A DNA stretch of 64,000 bases from Pristionchus mayeri (taxonomy: Eukaryota > Nematoda > Chromadorea > Rhabditida > Neodiplogasteridae). Every line of letters starts with the position of its first letter. Positions within the stretch are counted from its first letter, which is position 1. Positions 11,955-23,030 of the stretch are shown piece by piece. The stretch lies in the NCBI GenBank assembly GCA_036245805.1, contig BTRK01000003.1:44382044-44446043 (forward strand). Reading direction: 5' to 3'. The notes under the pieces are model-generated. The model worked only from the letters and a program-made list of their open reading frames with translations. It was not told the origin of the DNA and ran no database searches. The position numbers and the translations under genes were made by a program.

Positions 11955-13000
11955 TCAAATGTCCATGTCTGGGGTTGCCTCAAAAATCGGCTGCTCAAAT
12001 GTCCAAGTCAGGAGTGAGCTCAGAAATCCGCTGCTCAAATGTCCAAGTCGGGGGTGAGCTCAGAAATCCGCTGCTCAAATGTCCAAGGCGGGGGTGTGCT
12101 CAGAAATCGGCTGCTCAAGTGTCCAAGGCGGGGGTTACCTCAAAAATCGGCTGCTCAAATGTCCAAGTCGGGGGTGAGCTCAGAAATCCGCTGCTCAAAT
12201 GTCCAAGTACGGAGTGAGCTCAGAAATCGGCTGCTCAAATGTCCAAGTCTGGGGTTGCCTCAAAAATCGGCTGCTCAAATGTCCAAGTACGGAGTGAGCT
12301 CAGAAATCGGCTGCTCAAATGTCCAAGTCTGGGGTTGCCTCAAAATCGGCTTCTCAAATGTCCAAGTACGGAGTGAGCTCAGAAATCCGCGGCTCAAATG
12401 TCCATGTCTGGGGTTGCCTCAAAAATCGGCTGCTCAAATGTCCAAGTCTGGGGTTACCTCAAAAATCGGCTGCTCAAATGTCCAAGTCAGGAGTGAGCTC
12501 AGAAATCCGCTGCTCAAATGTCCAAGGCGGGGGTGAGCTCAGAAATCGGCTGCTCAAATGTCCAAGACTGGGGTTGCCTCAACAAATCGGCTGCTCAAAT
12601 GTCCAAGTACGGAGTGAGCTCAGAAATCGGCTGTACAAATGTCCAAGTCTGGGGTTGCCTCAACAAATCGGCTGCTCAAATTTCCAAGTCAGGAGTGAGC
12701 TCAGAAATCCGCTGCTCAAATGCCCAAGGCGGGGGTGAGCTCAGAAATCGGCTGCTCAAATGTCCATGTCTGGGGTTGCCTCAAAAATCGGCTGCTCAAA
12801 TGTCCAAGTCAGGAGTGAGCTCAGAAATCGGCTGCTCAAATGTCCAAGTACGGAGTGAGCTCAGAAATCGGCTGCTCAAATGTCCAAGTCTGGGGTTGCC
12901 TCAAAAATCGGCTGCTCACATGTCCAAGTCTGGGGTTGCCTCAAAAATTGGCTGCTCAAATGTCCAAGTCTGGGGTTGCCTCAACAATCGGCTGCTCAAA
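11955..13000. repeat. Third, partial and deleted copy of the 3.1-kb block
   Basis: This segment matches copy 2 at 2,526-bp spacing up to about 12,350 and at 2,445-bp spacing afterwards. The 81-bp loss equals one 40-bp plus one 41-bp monomer. It keeps the GACTGG box (near 12567), ATGCCCAAGG (near 12720) and CTCACATG (near 12918) markers. It has only one copy of the 160-bp sub-unit. New private changes are CTGTACAAATG near 12632, AAATTTCC near 12680 and TGTCGATG near 13003. These then appear again about 1.56 kb downstream, giving a relative order of events. Confidence 0.82.
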
Positions 13001-13600
13001 TGTCGATGTCCGGAGTGAGCTCAGAAATCGGCTGCTCAAATGTCCAAGTCTGGGGTTGCCTCAAAAATCGGCTTCTCGAATGTCCAAGTACGGAGTGAGC
13101 TCAGAAATCTGCTGCTCAAATGTCCAAGTCGGGGGTGAGCTCAGAAATCCGCTGCTCAAATGTCCAAGGCGGGGGTGAGCTCAGAAATCGGCTGCTCAAA
13201 TGTCCATGTCTGGGGTTGCCTCAAAAATCGGCTGTTCAAATGTCCAAGTCTGGGGTTGCCTCAACAAATCGGCTGCTCAAATGTCCAAGTACGGAGTGAG
13301 CTCAGAAATCGGCTGCTCAAATGTCCAAGTCTGGGGTTGCCTCAAAATCGGCTTCTCAAATGTCCAAGTCTGGGGTTGCCTCAAAAATCGGCTGCTCAAA
13401 TGTCCAAGTCTGTGGTTGCCTCAACAAATCGGCTGCTCAAATGTCCAAGTACGGAGTGAGCTCAGAAATCGGCTGCTCAAATGTCCAAGTCTGGGGTTGC
13501 CTCAACAATCGGCTGCTCAAATGTCCAAGTCAGGAGTGAGCTCAGAAATCCGCGGCTCAAATGTCCAAGTACGGAGTGAGCTCAGAAATCGGCTGCTCAA
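12593..13600. repeat. Block duplicated at 1,563-bp spacing, copy 1
   Basis: This block of about 1,008 bp matches 14156-15163. Shared private variants are CTGTACAAATG (near 12632 and 14195), AAATTTCC (near 12680 and 14243) and TGTCGATG (near 13003 and 14566). Its left part was inherited from the 3.1-kb family, so this duplication is younger than that family's third copy. Confidence 0.88.
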
Positions 13601-14091
13601 ATGTCCAAGTCAGGAGTGAGCTCAGAAATCCGCGGCTCAAATGTCCAAGGCGGGGGTGAGCTCAGAAATCGGCTGCTCAAATGTCCATGTCTGGGGTTGC
13701 CTCAAAAATCGGCTGTTCAAATGTCCAAGTCTGGGGTTGCCTCAACAAATCGGCTGCTCAAATGTCCAAGTACGGAGTGAGCTCAGAAATCGGCTGCTCA
13801 AATGTCCAAGTCTGGGGTTGCCTCAAAATCGGCTTCTCAAATGTCCAAGTCTGGGGTTGCCTCAAAAATCGGCTGCTCAAATGTCCAAGTCTGTGGTTGC
13901 CTCAACAAATCGGCTGCTCAAATGTCCAAGTACGGAGTGAGCTCAGAAATCGGCTGCTCAAATGTCCAAGTCTGGGGTTGCCTCAACAATCGGCTGCTCA
14001 AATGTCCAAGTCAGGAGTGAGCTCAGAAATCCGCGGCTCAAATGTCCAAGTACGGAGTGAGCTCAGAAATCGGCTGCTCAAATGTCCAAGT
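13157..14091. repeat. 481-bp near-tandem duplication
   Basis: About 13157-13610 is repeated at 13638-14091, a spacing of 481 bp or twelve monomers. Both copies contain the GGCTGTTCAA core variant, the 39-bp CTCAAAATC monomer followed by GGCTTCTCAA, and a GTCTGTGG box. The duplication sits inside the interval separating the two 1,563-bp copies, so it adds to that spacing. Confidence 0.82.
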
Positions 14092-14155
14092 CTGGGGTTG
14101 CCTCAACAATCGGCTGCTCAAATGTCCAAGTCAGGAGTGAGCTCAGAAATCCGCG

Positions 14156-15163
14156 GCTCAAATGTCCAAGTACGGAGTGAGCTCAGAAATCGGCTGTACA
14201 AATGTCCAAGTCTGGGGTTGCCTCAACAAATCGGCTGCTCAAATTTCCAAGTCAGGAGTGAGCTCAGAAATCCGCTGCTCAAATGCCCAAGGCGGGGGTG
14301 AGCTCAGAAATCGGCTGCTCAAATGTCCATGTCTGGGGTTGCCTCAAAAATCGGCTGCTCAAATGTCCAAGTCAGGAGTGAGCTCAGAAATCGGCTGCTC
14401 AAATGTCCAAGTACGGAGTGAGCTCAGAAATCGGCTGCTCAAATGTCCAAGTCTGGGGTTGCCTCAAAAATCGGCTGCTCACATGTCCAAGTCTGGGGTT
14501 GCCTCAAAAATCGGCTGCTCAAATGTCCAAGTCTGGGGTTGCCTCAACAATCGGCTGCTCAAATGTCGATGTCCGGAGTGAGCTCAGAAATCGGCTGCTC
14601 AAATGTCCAAGTCTGGGGTTGCCTCAAAAATCGGCTTCTCGAATGTCCAAGTACGGAGTGAGCTCAGAAATCTGCTGCTCAAATGTCCAAGTCGGGGGTG
14701 AGCTCAGAAATCCGCTGCTCAAATGTCCAAGGCGGGGGTGAGCTCAGAAATCGGCTGCTCAAATGTCCATGTCTGGGGTTGCCTCAAAAATCGGCTGTTC
14801 AAATGTCCAAGTCTGGGGTTGCCTCAACAAATCGGCTGCTCAAATGTCCAAGTACGGAGTGAGCTCAGAAATCGGCTGCTCAAATGTCCAAGTCTGGGGT
14901 TGCCTCAAAATCGGCTTCTCAAATGTCCAAGTCTGGGGTTGCCTCAAAAATCGGCTGCTCAAATGTCCAAGTCTGTGGTTGCCTCAACAAATCGGCTGCT
15001 CAAATGTCCAAGTACGGAGTGAGCTCAGAAATCGGCTGCTCAAATGTCCAAGTCTGGGGTTGCCTCAACAATCGGCTGCTCAAATGTCCAAGTCAGGAGT
15101 GAGCTCAGAAATCCGCGGCTCAAATGTCCAAGTACGGAGTGAGCTCAGAAATCGGCTGCTCAA
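14156..15163. repeat. Block duplicated at 1,563-bp spacing, copy 2
   Basis: This is the second copy of 12593-13600, with the same three private variants. The copies separate at about 15164, where this one carries a type A box and copy 1 carries a GTCAGG box. A third 481-bp-type segment (about 14723-15123) is included. Confidence 0.86.
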
Positions 15164-15309
15164 ATGTCCAAGTCTGGGGTTGCCTCAACAATCGGCTGCT
15201 CAAATGTCCAAGTCAGGAGTGAGCTCAGAAATCCGCGGCTCAAATGTCCATGTCTGGGGTTGCCTCAAAAATCGGCTGCTCAAATGTCCAAGTCTGGGGT
15301 TACCTCAAA

Positions 15310-17053
15310 AATCGGCTGCTCAAATGTCCAAGTCGGGGGTGAGCTCAGAAATCCGCTGCTCAAGTGTCCAAGGCGGGGGTGAGCTCAGAAATCGGCTGCT
15401 CAAATGTCCAAGTACGGAGTGAGCTCAGAAATCGGCTGCTCAAATGTCCAAGTCTGGGGTTGCCTCAACAATCGGCTGCTCAAATGTCCAAGTCAGGAGT
15501 GAGCTCAGAAATCCGCGGCTCAAATGTCCATGTCTGGGGTTGCCTCAACAAATCGGCTGCTCAAATGTCCAAGTACGGAGTGAGCTCAGAAATCGGCTGC
15601 TCAAATGTCCAAGTCGGGGGTGAGCTCAGAAATCCGCTGCTCAAGTGTCCAAGGCGGGGGTGAGCTCAGAAATCGGCTGCTCAAATGTCCATGTCTGGGG
15701 TTGCCTCAAAAATCGGCTGCTCAAATGTCCAAGTCAGGAGTGAGCTCAGAAATCCGCTGCTCAAATGTCCAAGTCGGGGGTGAGCTCAGAAATCCGCTGC
15801 TCAAATGTCCAAGGCGGGGGTGTGCTCAGAAATCGGCTGCTCAAGTGTCCAAGGCGGGGGTTACCTCAAAAATCGGCTGCTCAAATGTCCAAGTCGGGGG
15901 TGAGCTCAGAAATCCGCTGCTCAAATGTCCAAGTACGGAGTGAGCTCAGAAATCGGCTGCTCAAATGTCCAAGTCTGGGGTTGCCTCAAAAATCGGCTGC
16001 TCAAATGTCCAAGTACGGAGTGAGCTCAGAAATCGGCTGCTCAAATGTCCAAGTCTGGGGTTGCCTCAAAATCGGCTTCTCAAATGTCCAAGTCTGGAGT
16101 TGCCTCAAAAATCGGCTGCTCAAATGTCCAAGTCTGTGGTTGCCTCAACAAATCGGCTGCTCAAATGTCCAAGTACGGAGTGAGCTCAGAAATCGGCTGC
16201 TCAAATGTCCAAGTCTGGGGTTGCCTCAACAATCGGCTGCTCAAATGTCCAAGTCAGGAGTGAGCTCAGAAATCCGCGGCTCAAATGTCCATGTCTGGGG
16301 TTGCCTCAAAAATCGGCTGCTCAAATGTCCAAGTCTGGGGTTACCTCAAAAATCGGCTGCTCAAATGTCCAAGTCAGGAGTGAGCTCAGAAATCCGCTGC
16401 TCAAATGTCCAAGGCGGGGGTGAGCTCAGAAATCGGCTGCTCAAATGTCCAAGTCTGGGGTTGCCTCAACAAATCGGCTGCTCAAATGTCCAAGTACGGA
16501 GTGAGCTCAGAAATCGGCTGCTCAAATGTCCAAGTCTGGGGTTGCCTCAACAAATCGGCTGCTCAAATGTCCAAGTCAGGAGTGAGCTCAGAAATCCGCT
16601 GCTCAAATGTCCAAGGCGGGGGTGAGCTCAGAAATCGGCTGCTCAAATGTCCATGTCTGGGGTTGCCTCAAAAATCGGCTGCTCAAATGTCCAAGTCAGG
16701 AGTGAGCTCAGAAATCCGCTGCTCAAATGTCCAAGTCGGGGGTGAGCTCAGAAATCCGCTGCTCAAGTGTCCAAGGCGGGGGTGAGCTCAGAAATCGGCT
16801 GCTCAAATGTCCATGTCTGGGGTTGCCTCAAAAATCGGCTGCTCAAATGTCCAAGTCAGGAGTGAGCTCAGAAATCCGCTGCTCAAATGTCCAAGTCGGG
16901 GGTGAGCTCAGAAATCCGCTGCTCAAATGTCCAAGGCGGGGGTGTGCTCAGAAATCGGCTGCTCAAGTGTCCAAGGCGGGGGTTACCTCAAAAATCGGCT
17001 GCTCAAATGTCCAAGTCTGGGGTTGCCTCAACAATCGGCTGCTCAAATGTCCA
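15310..17053. repeat. Block duplicated at 2,203-bp spacing, copy 1
   Basis: This 1,744-bp block reappears at 17513-19256. It is rich in G-rich monomers, including the recurring pair in which a box GGCGGGGGTGTG is followed by a core with A11G (CTCAAGTGTCC) and a box GGCGGGGGTTAC. A 286-codon open frame at 15765-16625 recurs at 17968-18828 simply because the block was copied. I see no coding signal. Confidence 0.88.
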
Positions 17054-17640
17054 AGTCGGGGGTGAGCTCAGAAATCCGCTGCTCAAGTGTCCAAGGCGGG
17101 GGTGAGCTCAGAAATCGGCTGCTCAAATGTCCAAGTACGGAGTGAGCTCAGAAATCGGCTGCTCAAATGTCCAAGTCTGGGGTTGCCTCAACAATCGGCT
17201 GCTCAAATGTCCAAGTCAGGAGTGAGCTCAGAAATCCGCGGCTCAAATGTCCAAGGCGGGGGTGAGCTCAGAAATCGGCTGCTCAAATGTCCAAGTACGG
17301 AGTGAGCTCAGAAATCGGCTGCTCAAATGTCCAAGTCTGGGGTTGCCTCAACAATCGGCTGCTCAAATGTCCAAGTCAGGAGTGAGCTCAGAAATCCGCG
17401 GCTCAAATGTCCAAGGCGGGGGTGTGCTCAGAAATCGGCTGCTCAAGTGTCCAAGGCGGGGGTTACCTCAAAAATCGGCTGCTCAAATGTCCAAGTCTGG
17501 GGTTGCCTCAACAATCGGCTGCTCAAATGTCCAAGTCGGGGGTGAGCTCAGAAATCCGCTGCTCAAGTGTCCAAGGCGGGGGTGAGCTCAGAAATCGGCT
17601 GCTCAAATGTCCAAGTACGGAGTGAGCTCAGAAATCGGCT
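16900..17640. repeat. 480-bp duplication (twelve monomers)
   Basis: Matching points lie 480 bp apart (for example 16927 and 17407, 17087 and 17567). Between them lies another 160-bp step (17087 to 17247). It fills the interval between the two 2,203-bp-spaced blocks and uses only 40-bp monomers. Exact outer limits are uncertain by about a monomer. Confidence 0.75.
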
Positions 17641-19256
17641 GCTCAAATGTCCAAGTCTGGGGTTGCCTCAACAATCGGCTGCTCAAATGTCCAAGTCAGG
17701 AGTGAGCTCAGAAATCCGCGGCTCAAATGTCCATGTCTGGGGTTGCCTCAACAAATCGGCTGCTCAAATGTCCAAGTACGGAGTGAGCTCAGAAATCGGC
17801 TGCTCAAATGTCCAAGTCGGGGGTGAGCTCAGAAATCCGCTGCTCAAGTGTCCAAGGCGGGGGTGAGCTCAGAAATCGGCTGCTCAAATGTCCATGTCTG
17901 GGGTTGCCTCAAAAATCGGCTGCTCAAATGTCCAAGTCAGGAGTGAGCTCAGAAATCCGCTGCTCAAATGTCCAAGTCGGGGGTGAGCTCAGAAATCCGC
18001 TGCTCAAATGTCCAAGGCGGGGGTGTGCTCAGAAATCGGCTGCTCAAGTGTCCAAGGCGGGGGTTACCTCAAAAATCGGCTGCTCAAATGTCCAAGACGG
18101 GGGTGAGCTCAGAAATCCGCTGCTCAAATGTCCAAGTACGGAGTGAGCTCAGAAATCGGCTGCTCAAATGTCCATGTCTGGGGTTGCCTCAAAAATCGGC
18201 TGCTCAAATGTCCAAGTACGAAGTGAGCTCAGAAATCGGCTGCTCAAATGTCCAAGTCTGGGGTTGCCTCAAAATCGGCTTCTCAAATGTCCAAGTCTGG
18301 AGTTGCCTCAAAAATCGGCTGCTCAAATGTCCAAGTCTGTGGTTGCCTCAACAAATCGGCTGCTCAAATGTCCAAGTACGGAGTGAGCTCAGAAATCGGC
18401 TGCTCAAATGTCCAAGTCTGGGGTTGCCTCAACAATCGGCTGCTCAAATGTCCAAGTCAGGAGTGAGCTCAGAAATCCGCGGCTCAAATGTCCATGTCTG
18501 GGGTTGCCTCAAAAATCGGCTGCTCAAATGTCCAAGTCTGGGGTTACCTCAAAAATCGGCTGCTCAAATGTCCAAGTCAGGAGTGAGCTCAGAAATCCGC
18601 TGCTCAAACGTCCAAGGCGGGGGTGAGCTCAGAAATCGGCTGCTCAAATGTCCAAGTCTGGGGTTGCCTCAACAAATCGGCTGCTCAAATGTCCAAGTAC
18701 GGAGTGAGCTCAGAAATCGGCTGCTCAAATGTCCAAGTCTGGGGTTGCCTCAACAAATCGGCTGCTCAAATGTCCAAGTCAGGAGTGAGCTCAGAAATCC
18801 GCTGCTCAAATGTCCAAGGCGGGGGTGAGCTCAGAAATCGGCTGCTCAAATGTCCATGTCTGGGGTTGCCTCAAAAATCGGCTGCTCAAATGTCCAAGTC
18901 AGGAGTGAGCTCAGAAATCCGCTGCTCAAATGTCCAAGTCGGGGGTGAGCTCAGAAATCCGCTGCTCAAGTGTCCAAGGCGGGGGTGAGCTCAGAAATCG
19001 GCTGCTCAAATGTCCATGTCTGGGGTTGCCTCAAAAATCGGCTGCTCAAATGTCCAAGTCAGGAGTGAGCTCAGAAATCCGCTGCTCAAATGTCCAAGTC
19101 GGGGGTGAGCTCAGAAATCCGCTGCTCAAATGTCCAAGGCGGGGGTGTGCTCAGAAATCGGCTGCTCAAGTGTCCAAGGCGGGGGTTACCTCAAAAATCG
19201 GCTGCTCAAATGTCCAAGTCTGGGGTTGCCTCAACAATCGGCTGCTCAAATGTCCA
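17513..19256. repeat. Block duplicated at 2,203-bp spacing, copy 2
   Basis: This is the second copy of 15310-17053. Differences from copy 1 include a box starting GACGGGGG near 18094, CATGTCTGG in place of CAAGTCTGG near 18171, TACGAAGTGAG near 18229 and AAACGTCC near 18607. The TACGAAGTGAG change is carried on into the next duplication (near 19580), which fixes the order of the two events. Confidence 0.87.
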
Positions 19257-20739
19257 TGTCCGGAGTGAGCTCAGAAATCGGCTGCTCAAATGTCCAAGTC
19301 TGGGGTTGCCTCAAAAATCGGCTTCTCGAATGTCCAAGTACGGAGTGAGCTCAGAAATCTGCTGCTCAAATGTCCAAGGCGGGGGTGTGCTCAGAAATCG
19401 GCTGCTCAAGTGTCCAAGGCGGGGGTTACCTCAAAAATCGGCTGCTCAAATGTCCAAGTCGGGGGTGAGCTCAGAAATCCGCTGCTCAAATGTCCAAGTA
19501 CGGAGTGAGCTCAGAAATCGGCTGCTCAAATGTCCATGTCTGGGGTTGCCTCAAAAATCGGCTGCTCAAATGTCCAAGTACGAAGTGAGCTCAGAAATCG
19601 GCTGCTCAAATGTCCAAGTCTGGGGTTGCCTCAAAATCGGCTTCTCAAATGTCCAAGTCTGGAGTTGCCTCAAAAATCGGCTGCTCAAATGTCCAAGTCT
19701 GTGGTTGCCTCAACAAATCGGCTGCTCAAATGTCCAAGTACGGAGTGAGCTCAGAAATCGGCTGCTCAAATGTCCAAGTCTGGGGTTGCCTCAACAATCG
19801 GCTGCTCAAATGTCCAAGTCAGGAGTGAGCTCAGAAATCCGCGGCTCAAATGTCCATGTCTGGGGTTGCCTCAAAAATCGGCTGCTCAAATGTCCAAGTC
19901 TGGGGTTACCTCAAAAATCGGCTGCTCAAATGTCCAAGTCAGGAGTGAGCTCAGAAATCCGCTGCTCAAATGTCCAAGGCGGGGGTGAGCTCAGAAATCG
20001 GCTGCTCAAATGTCCAAGTCTGGGGTTGCCTCAACAAATCGGCTGCTCAAATGTCCAAGTACGGAGTGAGCTCAGAAATCGGCTGCTCAAATGTCCAAGT
20101 CTGGGGTTGCCTCAACAAATCGGCTGCTCAAATGTCCAAGTCAGGAGTGAGCTCAGAAATCCGCTGCTCAAATGTCCAAGGCGGGGGTGAGCTCAGAAAT
20201 CGGCTGCTCAAATGTCCATGTCTGGGGTTGCCTCAAAAATCGGCTGCTCAAATGTCCAAGTCAGGAGTGAGCTCAGAAATCCGCTGCTCAAATGTCCAAG
20301 TCGGGGGTGAGCTCAGAAATCCGCTGCTCAAGTGTCCAAGGCGGGGGTGAGCTCAGAAATCGGCTGCTCAAATGTCCATGTCTGGGGTTGCCTCAAAAAT
20401 CGGCTGCTCAAATGTCCAAGTCAGGAGTGAGCTCAGAAATCCGCTGCTCAAATGTCCAAGTCGGGGGTGAGCTCAGAAATCCGCTGCTCAAATGTCCAAG
20501 GCGGGGGTGTGCTCAGAAATCGGCTGCTCAAGTGTCCAAGGCGGGGGTTACCTCAAAAATCGGCTGCTCAAATGTCCAAGTCTGGGGTTGCCTCAACAAT
20601 CGGCTGCTCAAATGTCCATGTCCGGAGTGAGCTCAGAAATCGGCTGCTCAAATGTCCAAGTCTGGGGTTGCCTCAAAAATCGGCTTCTCGAATGTCCAAG
20701 TACGGAGTGAGCTCAGAAATCTGCTGCTCAAATGTCCAA
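18001..20739. repeat. Tandem duplication, 1,362-bp period
   Basis: About 18001-19362 is followed directly by 19363-20724, and the match continues to about 20739. The GAAGTGAG marker (near 18229 and 19580) is shared. The junction base differs: ATCCGCTG precedes copy 1 and ATCTGCTG precedes copy 2, as expected at a recombination joint. The longest open frame of the window, 366 codons at 19090-20190, crosses this joint and is a chimera of repeat units. Confidence 0.88.
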
Positions 20740-21670
20740 GTCGGGGGTGAGCTCAGAAATCCGCTGCTCAAATGTCCAAGGCGGGGGTGAGCTCAGAAAT
20801 CGGCTGCTCAAATGTCCATGTCTGGGGTGAGCTCAGAAATCCGCGGCTCAAATGTCCATGTCTGGGGTTGCCTCAAAAATCGGCTGCTCAAATGTCCAAG
20901 TCTGGGGTTACCTCAAAAATCGGCTGCTCAAATGTCCAAGTCAGGAGTGAGCTCAGAAATCCGCTGCTCAAATGTCCAAGGCGGGGGTGAGCTCAGAAAT
21001 CGGCTGCTCAAATGTCCAAGTCTGGGGTTGCCTCAACAAATCGGCTGCTCAAATGTCCAAGTACGGAGTGAGCTCAGAAATCGGCTGCTCAAATGTCCAA
21101 GTCTGGGGTTGCCTCAACAAATCGGCTGCTCAAATGTCCAAGTCAGGAGTGAGCTCAGAAATCCGCTGCTCAAATGTCCAAGGCGGGGGTGAGCTCAGAA
21201 ATCGGCTGCTCAAATGTCCATGTCTGGGGTTGCCTCAAAAATCGGCTGCTCAAATGTCCAAGTCAGGAGTGAGCTCAGAAATCCGCTGCTCAAATGTCCA
21301 AGTCGGGGGTGAGCTCAGAAATCCGCTGCTCAAATGTCCAAGGCGGGGGTGTGCTCAGAAATCGGCTGCTCAAGTGTCCAAGGCGGGGGTTACCTCAAAA
21401 ATCGGCTGCTCAAATGTCCAAGTCTGGGGTTGCCTCAACAATCGGCTGCTCAAATGTCCATGTCCGGAGTGAGCTCAGAAATCGGCTGCTCAAATGTCCA
21501 AGTCTGGGGTTGCCTCAAAAATCGGCTTCTCGAATGTCCAAGTACGGAGTGAGCTCAGAAATCTGCTGCTCAAATGTCCAAGTCGGGGGTGAGCTCAGAA
21601 ATCCGCTGCTCAAATGTCCAAGGCGGGGGTGAGCTCAGAAATCGGCTGCTCAAATGTCCATGTCTGGGGT
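19950..21670. repeat. 842/1,002-bp duplication with loss of a four-monomer step
   Basis: The segment starting near 19970 recurs near 20972 (1,002-bp spacing), and the segment starting near 20452 recurs near 21294 (842 bp). The 160-bp difference equals one copy of the four-monomer step present at 20292 and 20452 but single in the second copy. The copies separate near 20828 and 21670, where CATGTCTGGGG is followed by TGAGCTC in one and TTGCCTC in the other. Confidence 0.78.
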
Positions 21671-21710
21671 TGCCTCAACAAATCGGCTGCTCAAATGTCC
21701 AAGTCAGGAG

Positions 21711-22941
21711 TGAGCTCAGAAATCCGCTGCTCAAATGTCCAAGTCGGGGGTGAGCTCAGAAATCCGCTGCTCAAGTGTCCAAGGCGGGGGTGAGCTCAGA
21801 AATCGGCTGCTCAAATGTCCAAGTACGGAGTGAGCTCAGAAATCCGCTGCTCAAATGTCCAAGTCGGGGGTGAGCTCAGAAATCCGCTGCTCAAGTGTCC
21901 AAGGCGGGGGTGAGCTCAGAAATCGGCTGCTCAAATGTCCATGTCTGGGGTTGCCTCAAAAATCGGCTGCTCAAATGTCCAAGTCAGGAGAGAGCTCAGA
22001 AATCCGCTGCTCAAATGTCCAAGTCGGGGGTGAGCTCAGAAATCCGCTGCTCAAATGTCCAAGGCGGGGGTGTGCTCAGAAATCGGCTGCTCAAGTGTCC
22101 AAGGCGGGGGCTACCTCAAAAATCGGCTGCTCAAATGTCCAAGTCGGGGGTGAGCTCAGAAATCCGCTGCTCAAATGTCCAAGTACGGAGTGAGCTCAGA
22201 AATCGGCTGCTCAAATGTCCAAGTCTGGGGTTGCCTCAAAAATCGGCTGCTCAAATGTCCAAGTACGGAGTGAGCTCAGAAATCGGCTGCTCAAATGTCC
22301 AAGTCAGGAGTGAGCTCAGAAATCCGCTGCTCAAATGTCCAAGGCGGGGGTGTGCTCAGAAATCGGCTGCTCAAGTGTCCAAGGCGGGGGTTACCTCAAA
22401 AATCGGCTGCTCAAATGTCCAAGTCAGGAGTGAGCTCAGAAATCCGCTGCTCAAATGTCCAAGTCGGGGGTGAGCTCAGAAATCCGCTGCTCAAATGTCC
22501 AAGGCGGGGGTGTGCTCAGAAATCGGCTGCTCAAGTGTCCAAGGCGGGGGTTACCTCAAAAATCGGCTGCTCAAATGTCCAAGTCGGGGGTTAGCTCAGA
22601 AATCCGCTGCTCAAATGTCCAAGGCGGGGGTGTGCTCAGAAATCGGCTGCTCAAATGTCCAAGGCGGGGGTGTGCTCAGAAATCGGCTGCTCAAGTGTCC
22701 AAGGCGGGGGTTACCTCAAAAATCGGCTGCTCAAATGTCCATGTCCGGAGTGAGCTCAGAAATCGGCTGCTCAAATGTCCAAGTCTGGGGTTGCCTCAAA
22801 AATCGGCTGCTCGAATGTCCAAGTACGGAGTGAGCTCAGAAATCGGCTGCTCAAATGTCCAAGTCGGGGGTGAGCTCAGAAATCCGCTGCTCAAATGTCC
22901 AAGGCGGGGGTGAGCTCAGAAATCGGCTGCTCAAATGTCCA
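21711..22941. repeat. G-rich block, duplicated at 1,320/1,360 bp, copy 1
   Basis: This G-rich block in strict 40-bp register matches 23031-24301. Spacing changes from 1,320 to 1,360 bp because copy 2 contains one additional monomer near 23655-23694. Private substitutions here include GGAGAGAGCTC near 21988 and GGGGGCTACC near 22109. Type A monomers are scarce. Confidence 0.85.
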
Positions 22942-23030
22942 AGGCGGGGGTGAGCTCAGAAATCGGCTGCTCAAATGTCCAAGTACGGAGTGAGCTCAGA
23001 AATCCGCTGCTCAAATGTCCAAGTCGGGGG

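Noticed and set aside
19090..20190. Longest open frame (366 codons) as a gene
   Set aside because: It crosses a tandem duplication joint and encodes only frame-rotated copies of the monomer. No promoter, intron or unique domain is visible.
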